Of a stretch of DNA of 64,000 nt, positions 9,493-19,026 are shown piece by piece. The position numbers and the translations under genes are program-made. Every line of letters begins with the position of its first letter. The stretch's first letter is position 1. Source of the DNA: Rhizobium vallis (GTDB taxonomy: Bacteria > Pseudomonadota > Alphaproteobacteria > Rhizobiales > Rhizobiaceae); NCBI RefSeq assembly GCF_003985155.1, contig NZ_ML133687.1, positions 310,001 through 374,000 of the forward strand. The letters are read 5' to 3'. The notes under the pieces were generated by a model. That model did no database searches, had not been told where the DNA came from, and saw nothing but the letters and a program-made list of their open reading frames with translations.

Positions 9493-9920
9493 GTGGATCC
9501 ATCCGAAAGGGGTGTATCTTTCATGAGGACGTCTGCGTCATAGATATAATCATCCGCTTCGTATGGACGGTCACAGAGCACTATCACCGTAGAATGCTCT
9601 TGAGGAAATGTCAGTGTTGCAAAAATGCCTGGAACGATGTTGGCATATTCACCTGCGGACAGCTTGATTTCCTCGTTCCGCGTGCCGTCGAAAGCGTCGA
9701 TCTCTACCTCCCCTCGTCCGCACACAATGAACTGGGTGCAGGCTTTGTGTGCATGCGCCCCACGTTTCCCACCTGCTGGTACGTCGTGGATCCAGAACAT
9801 TCGCACCGGCGCAAAAGGAATTTCTTTTGGGAAATCAAGGACACCGAGCGCTCCGCGCGCATCCTTAAACAAGCTCACCTTGCCGCGTGTCACCCTATCA
9901 AGAGCTGTGCTTGGTGTCAT
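9489..9920 (-). CDS. dTDP-6-deoxy-hexulose 3,4-ketoisomerase (FdtA/QdtA-like cupin)
   Basis: 143 residues of a small cupin of the WxcM/FdtA/QdtA family. FWIHDVPAGGKRGAHAHKAC carries the active-site histidines and is followed by GRGEVEIDAFDG and a C-terminal YEADDYI. The enzyme moves the keto group of dTDP-4-keto-6-deoxyglucose from C4 to C3, preparing it for the aminotransferase next door. Whether the product leads to Fuc3N (FdtA) or Qui3N (QdtA) cannot be decided here. The ATG at 9920 is chosen; it lies one base after the aminotransferase stop, and the upstream in-frame extension overlaps that gene. Confidence 0.92.
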   Translation of the reverse strand: MTPSTALDRVTRGKVSLFKDARGALGVLDFPKEIPFAPVRMFWIHDVPAGGKRGAHAHKACTQFIVCGRGEVEIDAFDGTRNEEIKLSAGEYANIVPGIFATLTFPQEHSTVIVLCDRPYEADDYIYDADVLMKDTPLSDGST

Positions 9921-9921
9921 C

Positions 9922-11052
9922 TCAATGCCCGCCGCGGAAGAAATCTTGGACAGCTCCAATGACCTTGTCGATCTCAGCATCTGTCATAGTGACGAAGAGC
10001 GGCAGGCTTAGAATTTTTGCTTGAAGGTCAAGCGTCACTGCAAGGGAGCCAGCCGTGCGTGTACCTTCGGAAAGACCTGGCTGAACGTGCGCGGGGAATG
10101 GATAATGAAGTCCCGTCATAATCCCGGATTTGGAGAGATGTTCGCGCAAGGGATCACGAAAATCCGTCTTGACTACAAACAGATGGTAGGCGTGGTAGGC
10201 TCCGGGACGTTCTACGGGTAGTTCAATCGGCAAATCGACAAGCCGGTCTTTATATATTTCAGCGACCCGCCGTCGGCTGTTGATGTCCGCGTCCAACAAC
10301 GGGAGCTTGACGTTGAGGAAGGCGGCCTGCATTTCATCAAGGCGGGAGCAGCGTCCGAGAGGCAGATCGGAGTATTGGGGTTCGCTCCAGCCATAGGTTC
10401 TCAGCTTGCGGACGATTTTCAGCCGTTCGGCGCTCCCGCTGACTGCGCCGCCATCACCAACGGCGCCCAGATTCTTCGTGGGATAAAAGGAGAAGCAGCC
10501 GAGATCGCCGATCGAGCCTACCGGCCGATCACGGAGTCGCGCACCCTGCGCTTGCGCGCAATCTTCGATGAGGATCAGACCGTGATGCGTTGCAATCGGC
10601 TTTAGCCGATCCATATCTGCCGGGTGGCCGTAAAGGTGAACGGCGAGAATGGCTTTGGTCTTCGACGATATGGCCTCTTCAACGCACTGGGGATCCAGGC
10701 AGGCCGTATCCGCTTCGACATCAACGAATACCGGTGTGGCAAGGATCGCGCGGATAGCGGCGACGCTGGGACCGGCCGTGTGCGACGGGACAATGACTTC
10801 GTCGCCGAGGCCGATACCGGCCGCGAGCAACGCCAGGATCAATGCATCCGTCCCGCTCCCGACGCCGACGACTGGCGATTCAAGCTGGAGCGTCCGTCCC
10901 ATCGCTTCTTCGAAAGAGCGCACTTCGGTTCCGTTGATGTAGAATCCGCTTGCAATGACGCGCCGTGCGGCGTCGACCAACTGATCTTCAAATCGGGCAA
11001 GGTCACGTTTCGGATCGGCAAGGCCGACTGTGCTTTCCATCAGTCCGCTCAC
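9922..11052 (-). CDS. DegT/DnrJ/EryC1/StrS sugar aminotransferase (FdtB/QdtB-like)
   Basis: 376 residues of a PLP-dependent sugar aminotransferase. Seen are GVGSGTDALILAL (phosphate site), EVIVPSHTAGPSVAAI, the PLP-contacting EDCAQAQGA (Asp164) and the Schiff-base lysine Lys193 in SFYPTKNLGAVGDGG. With the adjacent ketoisomerase and RmlA/RmlB it should convert dTDP-3-keto-6-deoxyhexose to dTDP-3-amino-3,6-dideoxyhexose using glutamate. A GTG at 11052 has an AAGGGG site about nine bases upstream; an ATG at 11040 is the alternative. No N-acetyltransferase or formyltransferase to finish the pathway was found in the window. Confidence 0.93.
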   Translation of the reverse strand: MSGLMESTVGLADPKRDLARFEDQLVDAARRVIASGFYINGTEVRSFEEAMGRTLQLESPVVGVGSGTDALILALLAAGIGLGDEVIVPSHTAGPSVAAIRAILATPVFVDVEADTACLDPQCVEEAISSKTKAILAVHLYGHPADMDRLKPIATHHGLILIEDCAQAQGARLRDRPVGSIGDLGCFSFYPTKNLGAVGDGGAVSGSAERLKIVRKLRTYGWSEPQYSDLPLGRCSRLDEMQAAFLNVKLPLLDADINSRRRVAEIYKDRLVDLPIELPVERPGAYHAYHLFVVKTDFRDPLREHLSKSGIMTGLHYPFPAHVQPGLSEGTRTAGSLAVTLDLQAKILSLPLFVTMTDAEIDKVIGAVQDFFRGGH

Positions 11053-11129
11053 GAGAAGAAATCCCCTTTCAAATCTTCAATTCTTATCGGCAAAACTTGT
11101 TCATCATCCTGGTAGCGCTAAGTCCGACC

Positions 11130-12038
11130 TCAGTGCGTTTTCTCAAATAGATAGCCTCTGTAAGTGCACTGCTCCGGCGCATTCGGCACAAAAGGGCGTT
11201 CGTCATTCAGAAATTCACGATCAAGCCGATAACCTTTCGCTTTCATAAAGTCGACAAATTTGAAGCGATTGAGAAACCAGCCGGTATACTCCGTGTTGTA
11301 GCCGTAACGGTGCGGGCGCTGTAGCACGACAAAATCGTGCGCATGATCGATGAACGGCATACGACAGACCATGATCCATCGGCTGCCGCTTTCTGCCATC
11401 TTCGACAGAAGACCATAGATATCTCGACTGTATTGCAGGGAACTGCTGGCAAAGATCAGATCGTAGGATTGTGACAGCGCCTCATCATCATCGCAAAGAA
11501 AGCTAACCTGCGGCAAAAGTGGCCTGCCTGCCTCCGCCAAGGTCTCAAGTTCGCGGATCACGTAGTCAAAATGTGCTCTGGGAAAGAGTTCACCCGCAAG
11601 TGACGCATAGTGGCCGATACCACCGCCCCAGTCGAGAAGTCGCGTTGGATCCCCATTTTGTTTTTCGGCAATGACCCTGCCGACGGCATAGCCAAACGTC
11701 ATCGTGATGTTGTGGGCGCTGACGTTGACCACCGCGCCGGGGTTTGCTTCGTGAGACTTGCCGAAGGGCTCAGGACACCGGATCGACTGCGAGAACTCTC
11801 GCCACTTTTCGATCTGGGTTGCAACGATCGAAGGATGAAGCCAGCCATTGCTCGCAGTCCATCGATCGGCTGGCACGGCTTCCCATTCGGACTTTTCCCC
11901 TGAGACGGCATTTCCCAAAGCTTCTTTAAGAGAATTGGCTTGTCTCGCACGATGCTTCACAGAACGCAGGAGATCGGCGAGAATTGGCGGTAGCAATCGA
12001 ACGAGCACTTGTCTTGCGTTGGCCATCTCACCTCTCAT
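11130..12038 (-). CDS. methyltransferase, TIGR04325/LIC12133-like
   Basis: 302 residues. The core has RLLDWGGGIGHYASLAGELF (SAM motif I, with the glycine triad), FDYVIRELETLAEAG and YDLIFASSSLQYSRDIYGLL, followed by WIMVCRMPFI and YNTEYTGWFLNR. These match the putative methyltransferase group found in O-antigen and polysaccharide loci (TIGR04325 by recollection, not searched). It probably methylates a glycan residue. Either the ATG at 12038 or the one at 12026 could be the start. Spacing to the aminotransferase is about 80 bases. Confidence 0.78.
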   Translation of the reverse strand: MRGEMANARQVLVRLLPPILADLLRSVKHRARQANSLKEALGNAVSGEKSEWEAVPADRWTASNGWLHPSIVATQIEKWREFSQSIRCPEPFGKSHEANPGAVVNVSAHNITMTFGYAVGRVIAEKQNGDPTRLLDWGGGIGHYASLAGELFPRAHFDYVIRELETLAEAGRPLLPQVSFLCDDDEALSQSYDLIFASSSLQYSRDIYGLLSKMAESGSRWIMVCRMPFIDHAHDFVVLQRPHRYGYNTEYTGWFLNRFKFVDFMKAKGYRLDREFLNDERPFVPNAPEQCTYRGYLFEKTH

Positions 12039-12085
12039 GTTTTCGCGGCAGGCCGTTAGGAGCTTGGTCTTTGACTGACTGCGAC

Positions 12086-13045
12086 CTAGATCGCCAGAAT
12101 AAGATTACCGCCTAACCAGGAACGGATTGCGTCCCTGAGCGGATGGCTCGTATCCGCTGCAGTCATGAATCCGGCTTTTCTGGCCTGGTAACTGATCTTC
12201 CGGAGCCGGCTTGCATAGTCGGCGAAAAGAAGGCGCTTCGCCGCATTTGAAAAATCATATCCCCATGCTGGAATGGCCGCGATGTGTGCGAGCCCTGCTA
12301 TGGAGACGGTCCGAAACGCATGATAGTGGAAAAACACGACGGGAGCGTCATCAATCACCGGCTGCGTCGCATCCCCGCTAACCGTATAGGTTACGAGGTT
12401 CCATGGTGCCACTCCTCCGCCAAGATTTTTGAGGATGCGCAGCCCAGGATAAAGCGACGGCCACTCGTTCAGATATCCTTGATCACCACAATAGCCGTTT
12501 TCCGGATCAAGGACACATTTGTCGAGAACCTGCTGGCGCCAGCGGTTCACGCAAGTTCGCGCCTCATCGCCGACGCGGAACGCGACGAATCCGACATTGA
12601 AGCGGCCGGAAGAAGGTTCGTAGTGCAAACGGTCGGCCGAATAGCGATGCTCGTGAATGAGAATGGCGCCTTCATCGGCGAGCTCATCCAGAAGGATCTG
12701 AGGGGATCGGAAGAAGAATAAATCGGCATCGACATATACAACGACGTCGCCGTCTGCACTTCGGTTGACCACGTGCGCTGAAAATGCTGGAGCGCACGTC
12801 CAGCAAAATTCCCGGTGCGGGCGGGTATTGCGGGCTTCCATTAGTCCGACGTCGCCCATCCGGTCGACAGTCAGGACTTTCCATTCTGCGCGGCCCATGG
12901 TTTGGATCAATGCCGGCACTCGATCATCCATCGCGAGAATGGTAACCGTCATGTCGCCCGTGAACTTGGCGTGGAGACTTTCAAGCATAGCCAACCCACG
13001 TGTCGCGTAGCGCATGTCGAACAGTGTGCAAAAATGAACGGTCAT
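12086..13045 (-). CDS. glycosyltransferase, GT8-like (copy B)
   Basis: 319 residues, a paralogue of the gene at 1471-2442. It starts HFCTLFDMRYATRGLAMLES, has the metal-binding DAD in VVVYVDADLFFF (about 103-114), and shares EFCWTCAPAF, the GDQGYLNEWPS motif and GGGVAPWNL. The family is inferred from the N-terminal layout and aspartate box; the overall resemblance to GT8 is distant. It lies 21 bases from rmlA and probably belongs to the same transcript. The substrate is unknown. Confidence 0.8.
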   Translation of the reverse strand: MTVHFCTLFDMRYATRGLAMLESLHAKFTGDMTVTILAMDDRVPALIQTMGRAEWKVLTVDRMGDVGLMEARNTRPHREFCWTCAPAFSAHVVNRSADGDVVVYVDADLFFFRSPQILLDELADEGAILIHEHRYSADRLHYEPSSGRFNVGFVAFRVGDEARTCVNRWRQQVLDKCVLDPENGYCGDQGYLNEWPSLYPGLRILKNLGGGVAPWNLVTYTVSGDATQPVIDDAPVVFFHYHAFRTVSIAGLAHIAAIPAWGYDFSNAAKRLLFADYASRLRKISYQARKAGFMTAADTSHPLRDAIRSWLGGNLILAI

Positions 13046-13066
13046 TACTCGGACGCTCGGTCTCTC

Positions 13067-13939
13067 TCAAACGAAATTGGGAAGTTCCAGCACATATTTT
13101 CCATACTCGCTGTTCTTGTAGCGTTCGGCATGAGAGAGCAAGTCGGTTTCGGAAATCCAGCCTTTTCGAAATGCAATTTCCTCAAGGCAGGCGATCCGCA
13201 ATCCCTGGCGACGTTGCAGTGTCGCGACAAAATTGGTTGCGTCGAGCATCGAGGTGAAAGTGCCCGTATCGAGCCAGGCGAACCCGCGGCCAAGCTGTTC
13301 GACGTAAAGATCGCCCATTTCGAGATAGCGCTTGTTGATGTCGGTTATCTCTAGCTCTCCACGCGCCGACGGCTTCTGTTCATGCGCGAACTGCACGACG
13401 CGCTCATCATAAAAGTAGAGTCCGACTACGGCAGAATTCGACTTTGGCTTTTCCGGCTTTTCCTCGATTGCCAAAGCCCGACCGTCCGCACCGAAGGAAA
13501 CGACTCCGAAATCCTTTGGGTTCTGAACTGGATAGCTGAAGACCGTCGCTCCCCGTGCCCGGCTTCCAGCTGTCATGAGATGATCCGAAAAACCTTCACC
13601 GTAGAACACGTTGTCGCCGAGGACCAATGCGCTTGATAAGCCATCCAGAAATTTCTCTCCGATGATGAAGGCTTCCGCTAGTCCGTTTGGATTTTCTTGA
13701 ACCGCATAATGCAGGCTAATTCCGAAGCGCGAGCCATCTCCGAGCAGGTGCTGAAACAGCGGAAGATCACGCGGGGTCGAAATGATCAGAATCTCTCGAA
13801 TGTCGCTCAATAATAGCGCCGAAAGCGAGTAATAGATCATAGGTTTATCGTAGATCGGCAGCAATTGTTTGCTTACGGCCGTCGTCAAGGGCGCCAGTCG
13901 GGTCCCACTGCCGCCGGCCAAAACAATGCCACGCCTCAT
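13067..13939 (-). CDS. rmlA: glucose-1-phosphate thymidylyltransferase
   Basis: 290 residues, the normal length for Rml[20 protein letters not shown] holds the nucleotide-binding GGSGTRL at 9-15. [28 protein letters not shown] (the metal aspartate) and [13 protein letters not shown] are all family hallmarks. It makes dTDP-glucose from dTTP and glucose-1-phosphate, feeding RmlB and then the 3-amino-sugar branch. The start overlaps the rmlB stop by four bases, so the two are coupled. No rmlC or rmlD was found, which fits use for an amino sugar rather than for rhamnose. Confidence 0.97.
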   Translation of the reverse strand: MRRGIVLAGGSGTRLAPLTTAVSKQLLPIYDKPMIYYSLSALLLSDIREILIISTPRDLPLFQHLLGDGSRFGISLHYAVQENPNGLAEAFIIGEKFLDGLSSALVLGDNVFYGEGFSDHLMTAGSRARGATVFSYPVQNPKDFGVVSFGADGRALAIEEKPEKPKSNSAVVGLYFYDERVVQFAHEQKPSARGELEITDINKRYLEMGDLYVEQLGRGFAWLDTGTFTSMLDATNFVATLQRRQGLRIACLEEIAFRKGWISETDLLSHAERYKNSEYGKYVLELPNFV

Positions 13940-14985
13940 ATCTTGGCTCCCCCGATACGCTGGATGGAATATCCCCGATTGCGGATATAATCCATCCAGC
14001 TGCCATTTTCGAGATACCAGCGGACTGTCTTGGCGAGGCCCTCTTCAAAGGTGGTCTCAGGCTTCCACCCAAATAGATGCTCGACATTCTCGCTGCTCAT
14101 GGCATAGCGCGCATCGTGGCCCGGCCGATCCGCAACATGAGTCACGGATTCGGCGTAGGACACCTGCTTCGGAACGAGACCGTCGAGAATTGCGCAGATC
14201 GATTTGACGGTGTCGATATTTCGACGTTCCTGTCCGCCCGCGAAATTGTATATGCCCTCAGCCTTGCCTTGAGCGACAACGTGCTCGAGGCCTCGTGCAA
14301 CGTCGCCGACATACATCCAGTCGCGAACCTGGTCGCCAGCTCCATAAACGGGAAGCTGCTTACCAGCCAACGCCGAAGCAATCATATGAGGTATCAGTTT
14401 CTCTGGAAACTGACGTGGACCGTAAGTGTTGGAGGCATGCACGATTGCTGTTGGTAAACCGTAAGTTACGCGATAGCTTCGCGTAAGATGGTCGCCGGCG
14501 GCTTTGGATGCTGCGTATGGCGAATTGGGAGCATAATTGCTTTCCTCCGTGAACATACCTTCGCTGATCGAGCCATAGACCTCATCTGTAGACATTTGAA
14601 CGAAGAGAAATTCAGCCTTTTCGACAGCGGTCAGCTTGCGCCAATAACCAAGGCAAGTATCGAGAAGGCTGTGAACAGCGATGACGTTTGTCGTGAGGAA
14701 AGGTGTTGCGTTGTCGATCGAACGGTCCACATGGCTTTCCGCGGCCAAATTGAAAACCATATGCGGACGAAACTTGGAAAGAGTATCGGCAATCAGAGCG
14801 CTGTCGCCAATGTCGGCGTGCAAAAACGCATAGTTGTCCTCGTCCGCAAAACTCTGCGTATTGATAGGGTCGCCAGCATAGGTCAACGCGTCGATATTGA
14901 CGACGCGGTAACCCTTCTCAAGAAGAACCTCGATGAAATGGGAACCGATAAATCCACAGCCACCAGTAACAATTACAGTCTTCAT
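13936..14985 (-). CDS. rmlB: dTDP-glucose 4,6-dehydratase
   Basis: 349 residues of an extended SDR dehydratase: [20 protein letters not shown] with the NAD motif at 7-14, [11 protein letters not shown], the catalytic [10 protein letters not shown] region and [15 protein letters not shown], and [15 protein letters not shown]. It produces dTDP-4-keto-6-deoxyglucose. The ATG at 14985 gives the usual short N-terminus. An ATG at 15030, directly after the stop of the upstream gene (TAAATG), would add 15 residues and cannot be excluded if translation is coupled. Confidence 0.97.
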   Translation of the reverse strand: MKTVIVTGGCGFIGSHFIEVLLEKGYRVVNIDALTYAGDPINTQSFADEDNYAFLHADIGDSALIADTLSKFRPHMVFNLAAESHVDRSIDNATPFLTTNVIAVHSLLDTCLGYWRKLTAVEKAEFLFVQMSTDEVYGSISEGMFTEESNYAPNSPYAASKAAGDHLTRSYRVTYGLPTAIVHASNTYGPRQFPEKLIPHMIASALAGKQLPVYGAGDQVRDWMYVGDVARGLEHVVAQGKAEGIYNFAGGQERRNIDTVKSICAILDGLVPKQVSYAESVTHVADRPGHDARYAMSSENVEHLFGWKPETTFEEGLAKTVRWYLENGSWMDYIRNRGYSIQRIGGAKI

Positions 14986-15030
14986 TCTGCTCTGCTTTCC
15001 GATATCCAAGTCGGCGCTACCTAATGGCAT

Positions 15031-16359
15031 TTACCGCACGTGCCAAGTTCTTATTGCCTCTCCGAGCACCATTTTCAACCGTTCGATCGAGCGCTCGCGA
15101 ACATAGGCTTGAAAATTTTCAGTGGGCCATTCGCGTTCTGCCGCCGTTATCAGAGCGGTCAGAATGAGGTCTGGGTTGCCTTCGGGCACGGCGATGCCGG
15201 TGTCGTATTCACGGATCAGCCGCCCCATCATGTAACGGTCGCTGACGAGAAGGGGAATATTGAACTCGGCCGCCTTCGTCAGGATATTGCTGGAACTCGG
15301 AAAATTTCGGTACACGGCATAGGCTATATCCGCTGAGGCAACAACTGAGTTGTAGTCGCGTTCATCATCGATGAAGCCATTGTACACCAGAACGTTCTCT
15401 GGAGGATTTGAGAAGAAGTCTCTGATCCGGTCGGCATCATCGCCGAAGGTCTCGTCATAGACCTTTCCGACGAAAGCGAAGAAGAAGCGTCGGGGGTCCG
15501 CTTTGGGGACTACCTCTAAGAGGTCGAGAATGCCCTTATGCGGAGTGAGCGTTCCGATCTGCAGGATGACTGTCCTGTCGCCTGCATTCGTGCGAATGCT
15601 CTGTGCAATCGCAGACGGTTTTTCGGCGGGCTCGAGATCGGCAACATCAGGAACGACGGCTATAGACAGGGTATCGCAAGCTGAGCGATAGTCCTCTGCC
15701 GCTTCCGGGACAAGAAATAGTGCGCCGCGCACGCGCGGTGTCAGGAGGTATTGCTCAGGCCCCTTGATCTTCAAGCACTCGCCGCTTCTTGGATGGAACA
15801 GGATGCCACCCCAAAACGGTACGTTGTCGCCATCCAGTGCGTCAAGGCTCTCCCGATCCTCCGCCATCATGTCCAGGTAGAGAAAAAAGATCAGCCCTTC
15901 GGGAAGGTTACTCCATTCACGGGCAAGATCGATCCTCGGCGGGAAGGGCGCAAAGGAGATACGGGGATTGCTTCGGCTCAATCCTAGAAATGTTCCCATT
16001 GTGGGGAATAATCGCATAACAATGCGGGATAAATATAGGTGAAGCCTGTCCTGAACGCCTGAAAGGCCTTCCTCCGCCAGAACCAATCGAGCGCGGGCAA
16101 GTGTGGTGAGATTGGCACGTGGACTGTTATTGCGCGAGCGCAGTTCATCATCGAGTGCATCGAATGAAAAGAAACGAAAATTCTTGACCATGGCGGGAAC
16201 GTTGCGCGCCAGATAAGCGGTTGTTCCGCCATCGGATGGCGCTACCAGGACGACCTGGTGGCCGAGCTCGGTGAGGGCGCGTGCATAGAGACGAGCATAG
16301 GCATCCAAATGCCCGTGACCAGAGATAGGATTGACAAGATAGATGGTGGAGACTGTCAC
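15031..16359 (-). CDS. glycosyltransferase family 4 (group 1)
   Basis: 442 residues with a GT-B layout. The N-terminal domain starts IYLVNPISGHGHLDAYARLY, and the C-terminal domain has VILQIGTLTPHKGILDLLEV and the nucleotide-site region ASADIAYAVYRNFPSSSNIL followed by KAAEFNIPLLVSDRYMMGRL. It would transfer a sugar from a nucleotide donor to the glycan intermediate. The start is GTG at 16359, overlapping the TAG stop of the small preceding frame by one base. The donor is unknown. Confidence 0.82.
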   Translation of the reverse strand: MTVSTIYLVNPISGHGHLDAYARLYARALTELGHQVVLVAPSDGGTTAYLARNVPAMVKNFRFFSFDALDDELRSRNNSPRANLTTLARARLVLAEEGLSGVQDRLHLYLSRIVMRLFPTMGTFLGLSRSNPRISFAPFPPRIDLAREWSNLPEGLIFFLYLDMMAEDRESLDALDGDNVPFWGGILFHPRSGECLKIKGPEQYLLTPRVRGALFLVPEAAEDYRSACDTLSIAVVPDVADLEPAEKPSAIAQSIRTNAGDRTVILQIGTLTPHKGILDLLEVVPKADPRRFFFAFVGKVYDETFGDDADRIRDFFSNPPENVLVYNGFIDDERDYNSVVASADIAYAVYRNFPSSSNILTKAAEFNIPLLVSDRYMMGRLIREYDTGIAVPEGNPDLILTALITAAEREWPTENFQAYVRERSIERLKMVLGEAIRTWHVR

Positions 16360-16664
16360 TAAGCCGACACTCCACTCTTTATGATATCTGTATCATTCAC
16401 GGATTTCAGGCAGATACAGTGGTCCAAGGAATAGGTGCCATTCGAGTGATGCTCAGCTATGTTCCGTTCCATTAGATTTAGTGCCGTCGAAACCTCGACT
16501 CCGACCGAAGCCAGCCGCTCGATAAAATCGCGTCGATATTGATGAACATGATCGTGGTGATGCCAATTACCGGAACAGTAATTCCTTTGCGCATCCGCTC
16601 GGCTGTCCCTTTCATGGATAATGACGGCAATCCGCCACGAAGGCGATCCGTTTGAGGCGTTCAT
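16359..16664 (-). pseudogene. C-terminal fragment of a SAM methyltransferase
   Basis: 101 residues without a SAM-binding motif. The segment HHHDHVHQYRRDFIERLASV resembles the end of a common class I methyltransferase group (typically ..HVRxYGRDFxERLxxAGF..), and the later YSLDHCICLKS looks like the usual final strand. The catalytic N-terminal two thirds are absent: the frame opens at an ATG that overlaps the previous stop (ATGA). It is therefore either a decayed remnant left in the operon or a small protein kept by translational coupling. I favour a remnant; the assignment is by pattern only. Confidence 0.5.
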
Positions 16665-18121
16665 GATCCCAGATTCACCGAGACAATTTTTTCAAACTGC
16701 AGTTTGAATGGGCCGCTGTCGGAAGCCTCAAGCATGCGCTTCAATTCCGGATAGGCAAAGAGTGCATCGAAGTCTTCATCCCACTGATTGAGCTCGTTGC
16801 GGCGATCGATGACAGCGATGTGTGCGCACGCACGCAGTTTTGCAAATCCGCCAAGTCCAAGCTGGATAGCCTGTAAAAATGCGATCTTCGCTGCCCCCAT
16901 TTCATCCACGGCGAAAGCATTCATGGCACGAAGATAGGAAGTGATAGCGGGGAGCGTTTGTTCTGCCTGTAAACTAAGAGCCTTTGCTCGATCTGAATAG
17001 GAAGATGAAAAGAATCCTCTAAGGTCGTTCAGAGCTAGTTGCGTGTCCTGGCTGATTCCGCCCGCGACGAAGCTTGCGCAAATATCCTTCAGATTCTCTC
17101 CGAGGCCAAATTGAATAAGGCAACCAAGAACGTCCAGTGTCTTTCCATCAAATTCGGTGTGGCCGGGGGCGGCTGACAGAACCATTTCATAGGGGATGGT
17201 ATTCAGCAGGCCCGTAGGAAAGGCCCGAAACATGTTCAACTCATTGATCTGGAAGCCAGATAGCGGGTAGTCCGATGGCTTCGATACCCCTGCTTTTCCG
17301 TGGGAATTGAAGGACAAAAATATGCCGCCAGGCGCCAATATGCCTGCTATCCAGGAAAAATAACCTTCTACGGTCGCAAGATCCATCTCCTGCAAACTGA
17401 AACTATTGATGACGACATCATATTTCTGGCCGAGAACGGGCAGGCAGCCCGGCAGGCCAAACGCAAGGGAGCCAGGCGCAATGCTGTCGATCTTCGGCTC
17501 GACCATTTTAAGCGGAACAAGGCGAATTCCCTGTGTTGCCGCCACATAGTTGGTTGAAAGAAAGAGATTTTCTGGAAGGTCGATGATCGCATAGCTGGCG
17601 ATATCGAGGAGTTGATACAAGAGATAAGAGACACAACCCCAGCCGGCGCCGATTTCCAGCACGTTGAGAGCCCGCGCTGGAGCAGGGTGGTGGTGCTGAA
17701 TGAGGTCACTTATGCGTAGGGCAGTTGTCGCATTCGTCCAGAAAGCAGCGCTACGCAAAGCGCCGAAATTCTCGAAGACGAAGGGAGCGCCGAGAGGGGA
17801 CTCATCCAATCCTGTAATCCGGTTAGGATCGATCGTCTGGCGAAATATTTCGCTGGTTCGACGGGCATGCTCCTCTTCACGGGCAAGCGCGCCTTGCCGT
17901 TCATCGGCCATGCCATATCCAAAATCTGCTCGCCGAAATGCAAGGAAATCAACCATCGACGGAAAATTGGACCGCTCGCTGAAGATGCCTTCCCAAAATT
18001 CGGACGTTCGCCCCCAAACGGTTGCGGCCGACTTCCCTGCGTCGGTGTCGATCAGATCTTGGACCAGGGAAAAATTGCTGTTCAGCTTCTGGATTGAAGT
18101 CATGCGCGGTGCCTGTTTCAT
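16661..18121 (-). CDS. putative sugar O-methyltransferase with C-terminal extension
   Basis: 486 residues. The N-terminal half contains FWEGIFSERSNFPSMVDFLA and the SAM core NVLEIGAGWGCVSYLLYQL. DVVINSFSLQEMDLATVEGY and LAPGGIFLSFNSHG follow. This resembles the putative sugar O-methyltransferase group TIGR04371, named from memory. The last 130 residues are helical and resemble a repeat-type extension (AFAVDEMGAAKIAFLQAIQLG). The ATG at 18121 has a strong AGGAGG site nine bases upstream; a TTG at 18139 is rejected. Probable role: O-methylation of a glycan residue. Confidence 0.8.
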   Translation of the reverse strand: MKQAPRMTSIQKLNSNFSLVQDLIDTDAGKSAATVWGRTSEFWEGIFSERSNFPSMVDFLAFRRADFGYGMADERQGALAREEEHARRTSEIFRQTIDPNRITGLDESPLGAPFVFENFGALRSAAFWTNATTALRISDLIQHHHPAPARALNVLEIGAGWGCVSYLLYQLLDIASYAIIDLPENLFLSTNYVAATQGIRLVPLKMVEPKIDSIAPGSLAFGLPGCLPVLGQKYDVVINSFSLQEMDLATVEGYFSWIAGILAPGGIFLSFNSHGKAGVSKPSDYPLSGFQINELNMFRAFPTGLLNTIPYEMVLSAAPGHTEFDGKTLDVLGCLIQFGLGENLKDICASFVAGGISQDTQLALNDLRGFFSSSYSDRAKALSLQAEQTLPAITSYLRAMNAFAVDEMGAAKIAFLQAIQLGLGGFAKLRACAHIAVIDRRNELNQWDEDFDALFAYPELKRMLEASDSGPFKLQFEKIVSVNLGS

Positions 18122-18157
18122 AGAATTCTGCCTCCTCAAAAGAGTAGGCTCACGAGT

Positions 18158-19024
18158 TTAGCCCGCGATCATGTCCGTGATACGCTCTGCCGTGCCGGGC
18201 ATCATCGGCGCAAATTTCTGCAGCATCGTGTCGCCAATCTGGAAATGGTGATAATAATAATTCGTCAACGCATAGCGACGGCCGCGGAGCAACGGTGTGC
18301 CTCGGTGAACACCCGTCGTATTTGCGAGGACGAGCGTTCCCGCCTTGCCGATGAACGTTCTGGCCGAGGCCGCACCGGAAGCGATCATCTTCTGCACCCG
18401 AGCGTCGTCAACCCGACTTTCCGGAGGAACCGGCAGCCGACCGAGCGCCGAATCTAGCACCACCCGCCATTCCTTGTGGCTGCGAGGAATGTATTGGAAC
18501 GGCCCGTTCTCCGACGTTACGTCGCAGAGATAGATAATCGCCTTGAATTGGAAGCCAAAGGCGTCGCGATGCCACCCGTCGCCCGATCCACGGTTGGTAT
18601 CCGTTGCATCAATTCGCGCACCGAGCGTGGCGAAATTGTAGAGTCCGCGGCCCCCAAGTAATTCCCCCATCGATCGAAGATATTTGTCCTCATGAAAAAG
18701 CCGGGCAGTTTCGCTGACCATTTCGACGCCAAACATGCGCATATCCGCGCCGCCGGAAAATTGCCGTACACAGTCCGGATAAGTCTCGATGACCCCGTCC
18801 ATTTCCGCAAGCGCTTTCGCGCATTGTTCGGCTGACCAGTAATTCTCGACAACAGCAACTCCCTCGGATGCAATACGCTCTACGATATCGACGGAATCCG
18901 AACGAATCGACATCAAATAGGCCGAGAGGTCGTCTGCCTTAACAGGCAGCGCGTGCTCGTGCTGCGACCTTAAGATCGATTTCCAATAATTCCTCGCGTC
19001 AATCCCATTCTTGATGCTCAACAT
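18158..19024 (-). CDS. phytanoyl-CoA dioxygenase-family (PhyH) oxygenase
   Basis: 288 residues of a non-haem Fe(II)/2-oxoglutarate oxygenase. The iron-binding HxD is visible in GDGWHRDAFGFQ. AIIYLCDVTSENGPFQYIPR and the distal histidine/arginine in NTTGVHRGTPLLRGRRYALT complete the site. Such enzymes hydroxylate small molecules or sugar-linked groups. In this glycan cluster it could modify a sugar or its substituent, which is inference. The ATG at 19024 lies two bases after the previous stop; upstream codons to 19078 overlap that gene. Confidence 0.85.
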   Translation of the reverse strand: MLSIKNGIDARNYWKSILRSQHEHALPVKADDLSAYLMSIRSDSVDIVERIASEGVAVVENYWSAEQCAKALAEMDGVIETYPDCVRQFSGGADMRMFGVEMVSETARLFHEDKYLRSMGELLGGRGLYNFATLGARIDATDTNRGSGDGWHRDAFGFQFKAIIYLCDVTSENGPFQYIPRSHKEWRVVLDSALGRLPVPPESRVDDARVQKMIASGAASARTFIGKAGTLVLANTTGVHRGTPLLRGRRYALTNYYYHHFQIGDTMLQKFAPMMPGTAERITDMIAG

Positions 19025-19026
19025 CG

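Noticed and set aside
13067..14985. dTDP-L-rhamnose pathway
   Set aside because: rmlC and rmlD are absent here, and the ketoisomerase and aminotransferase point to a 3-amino sugar instead.
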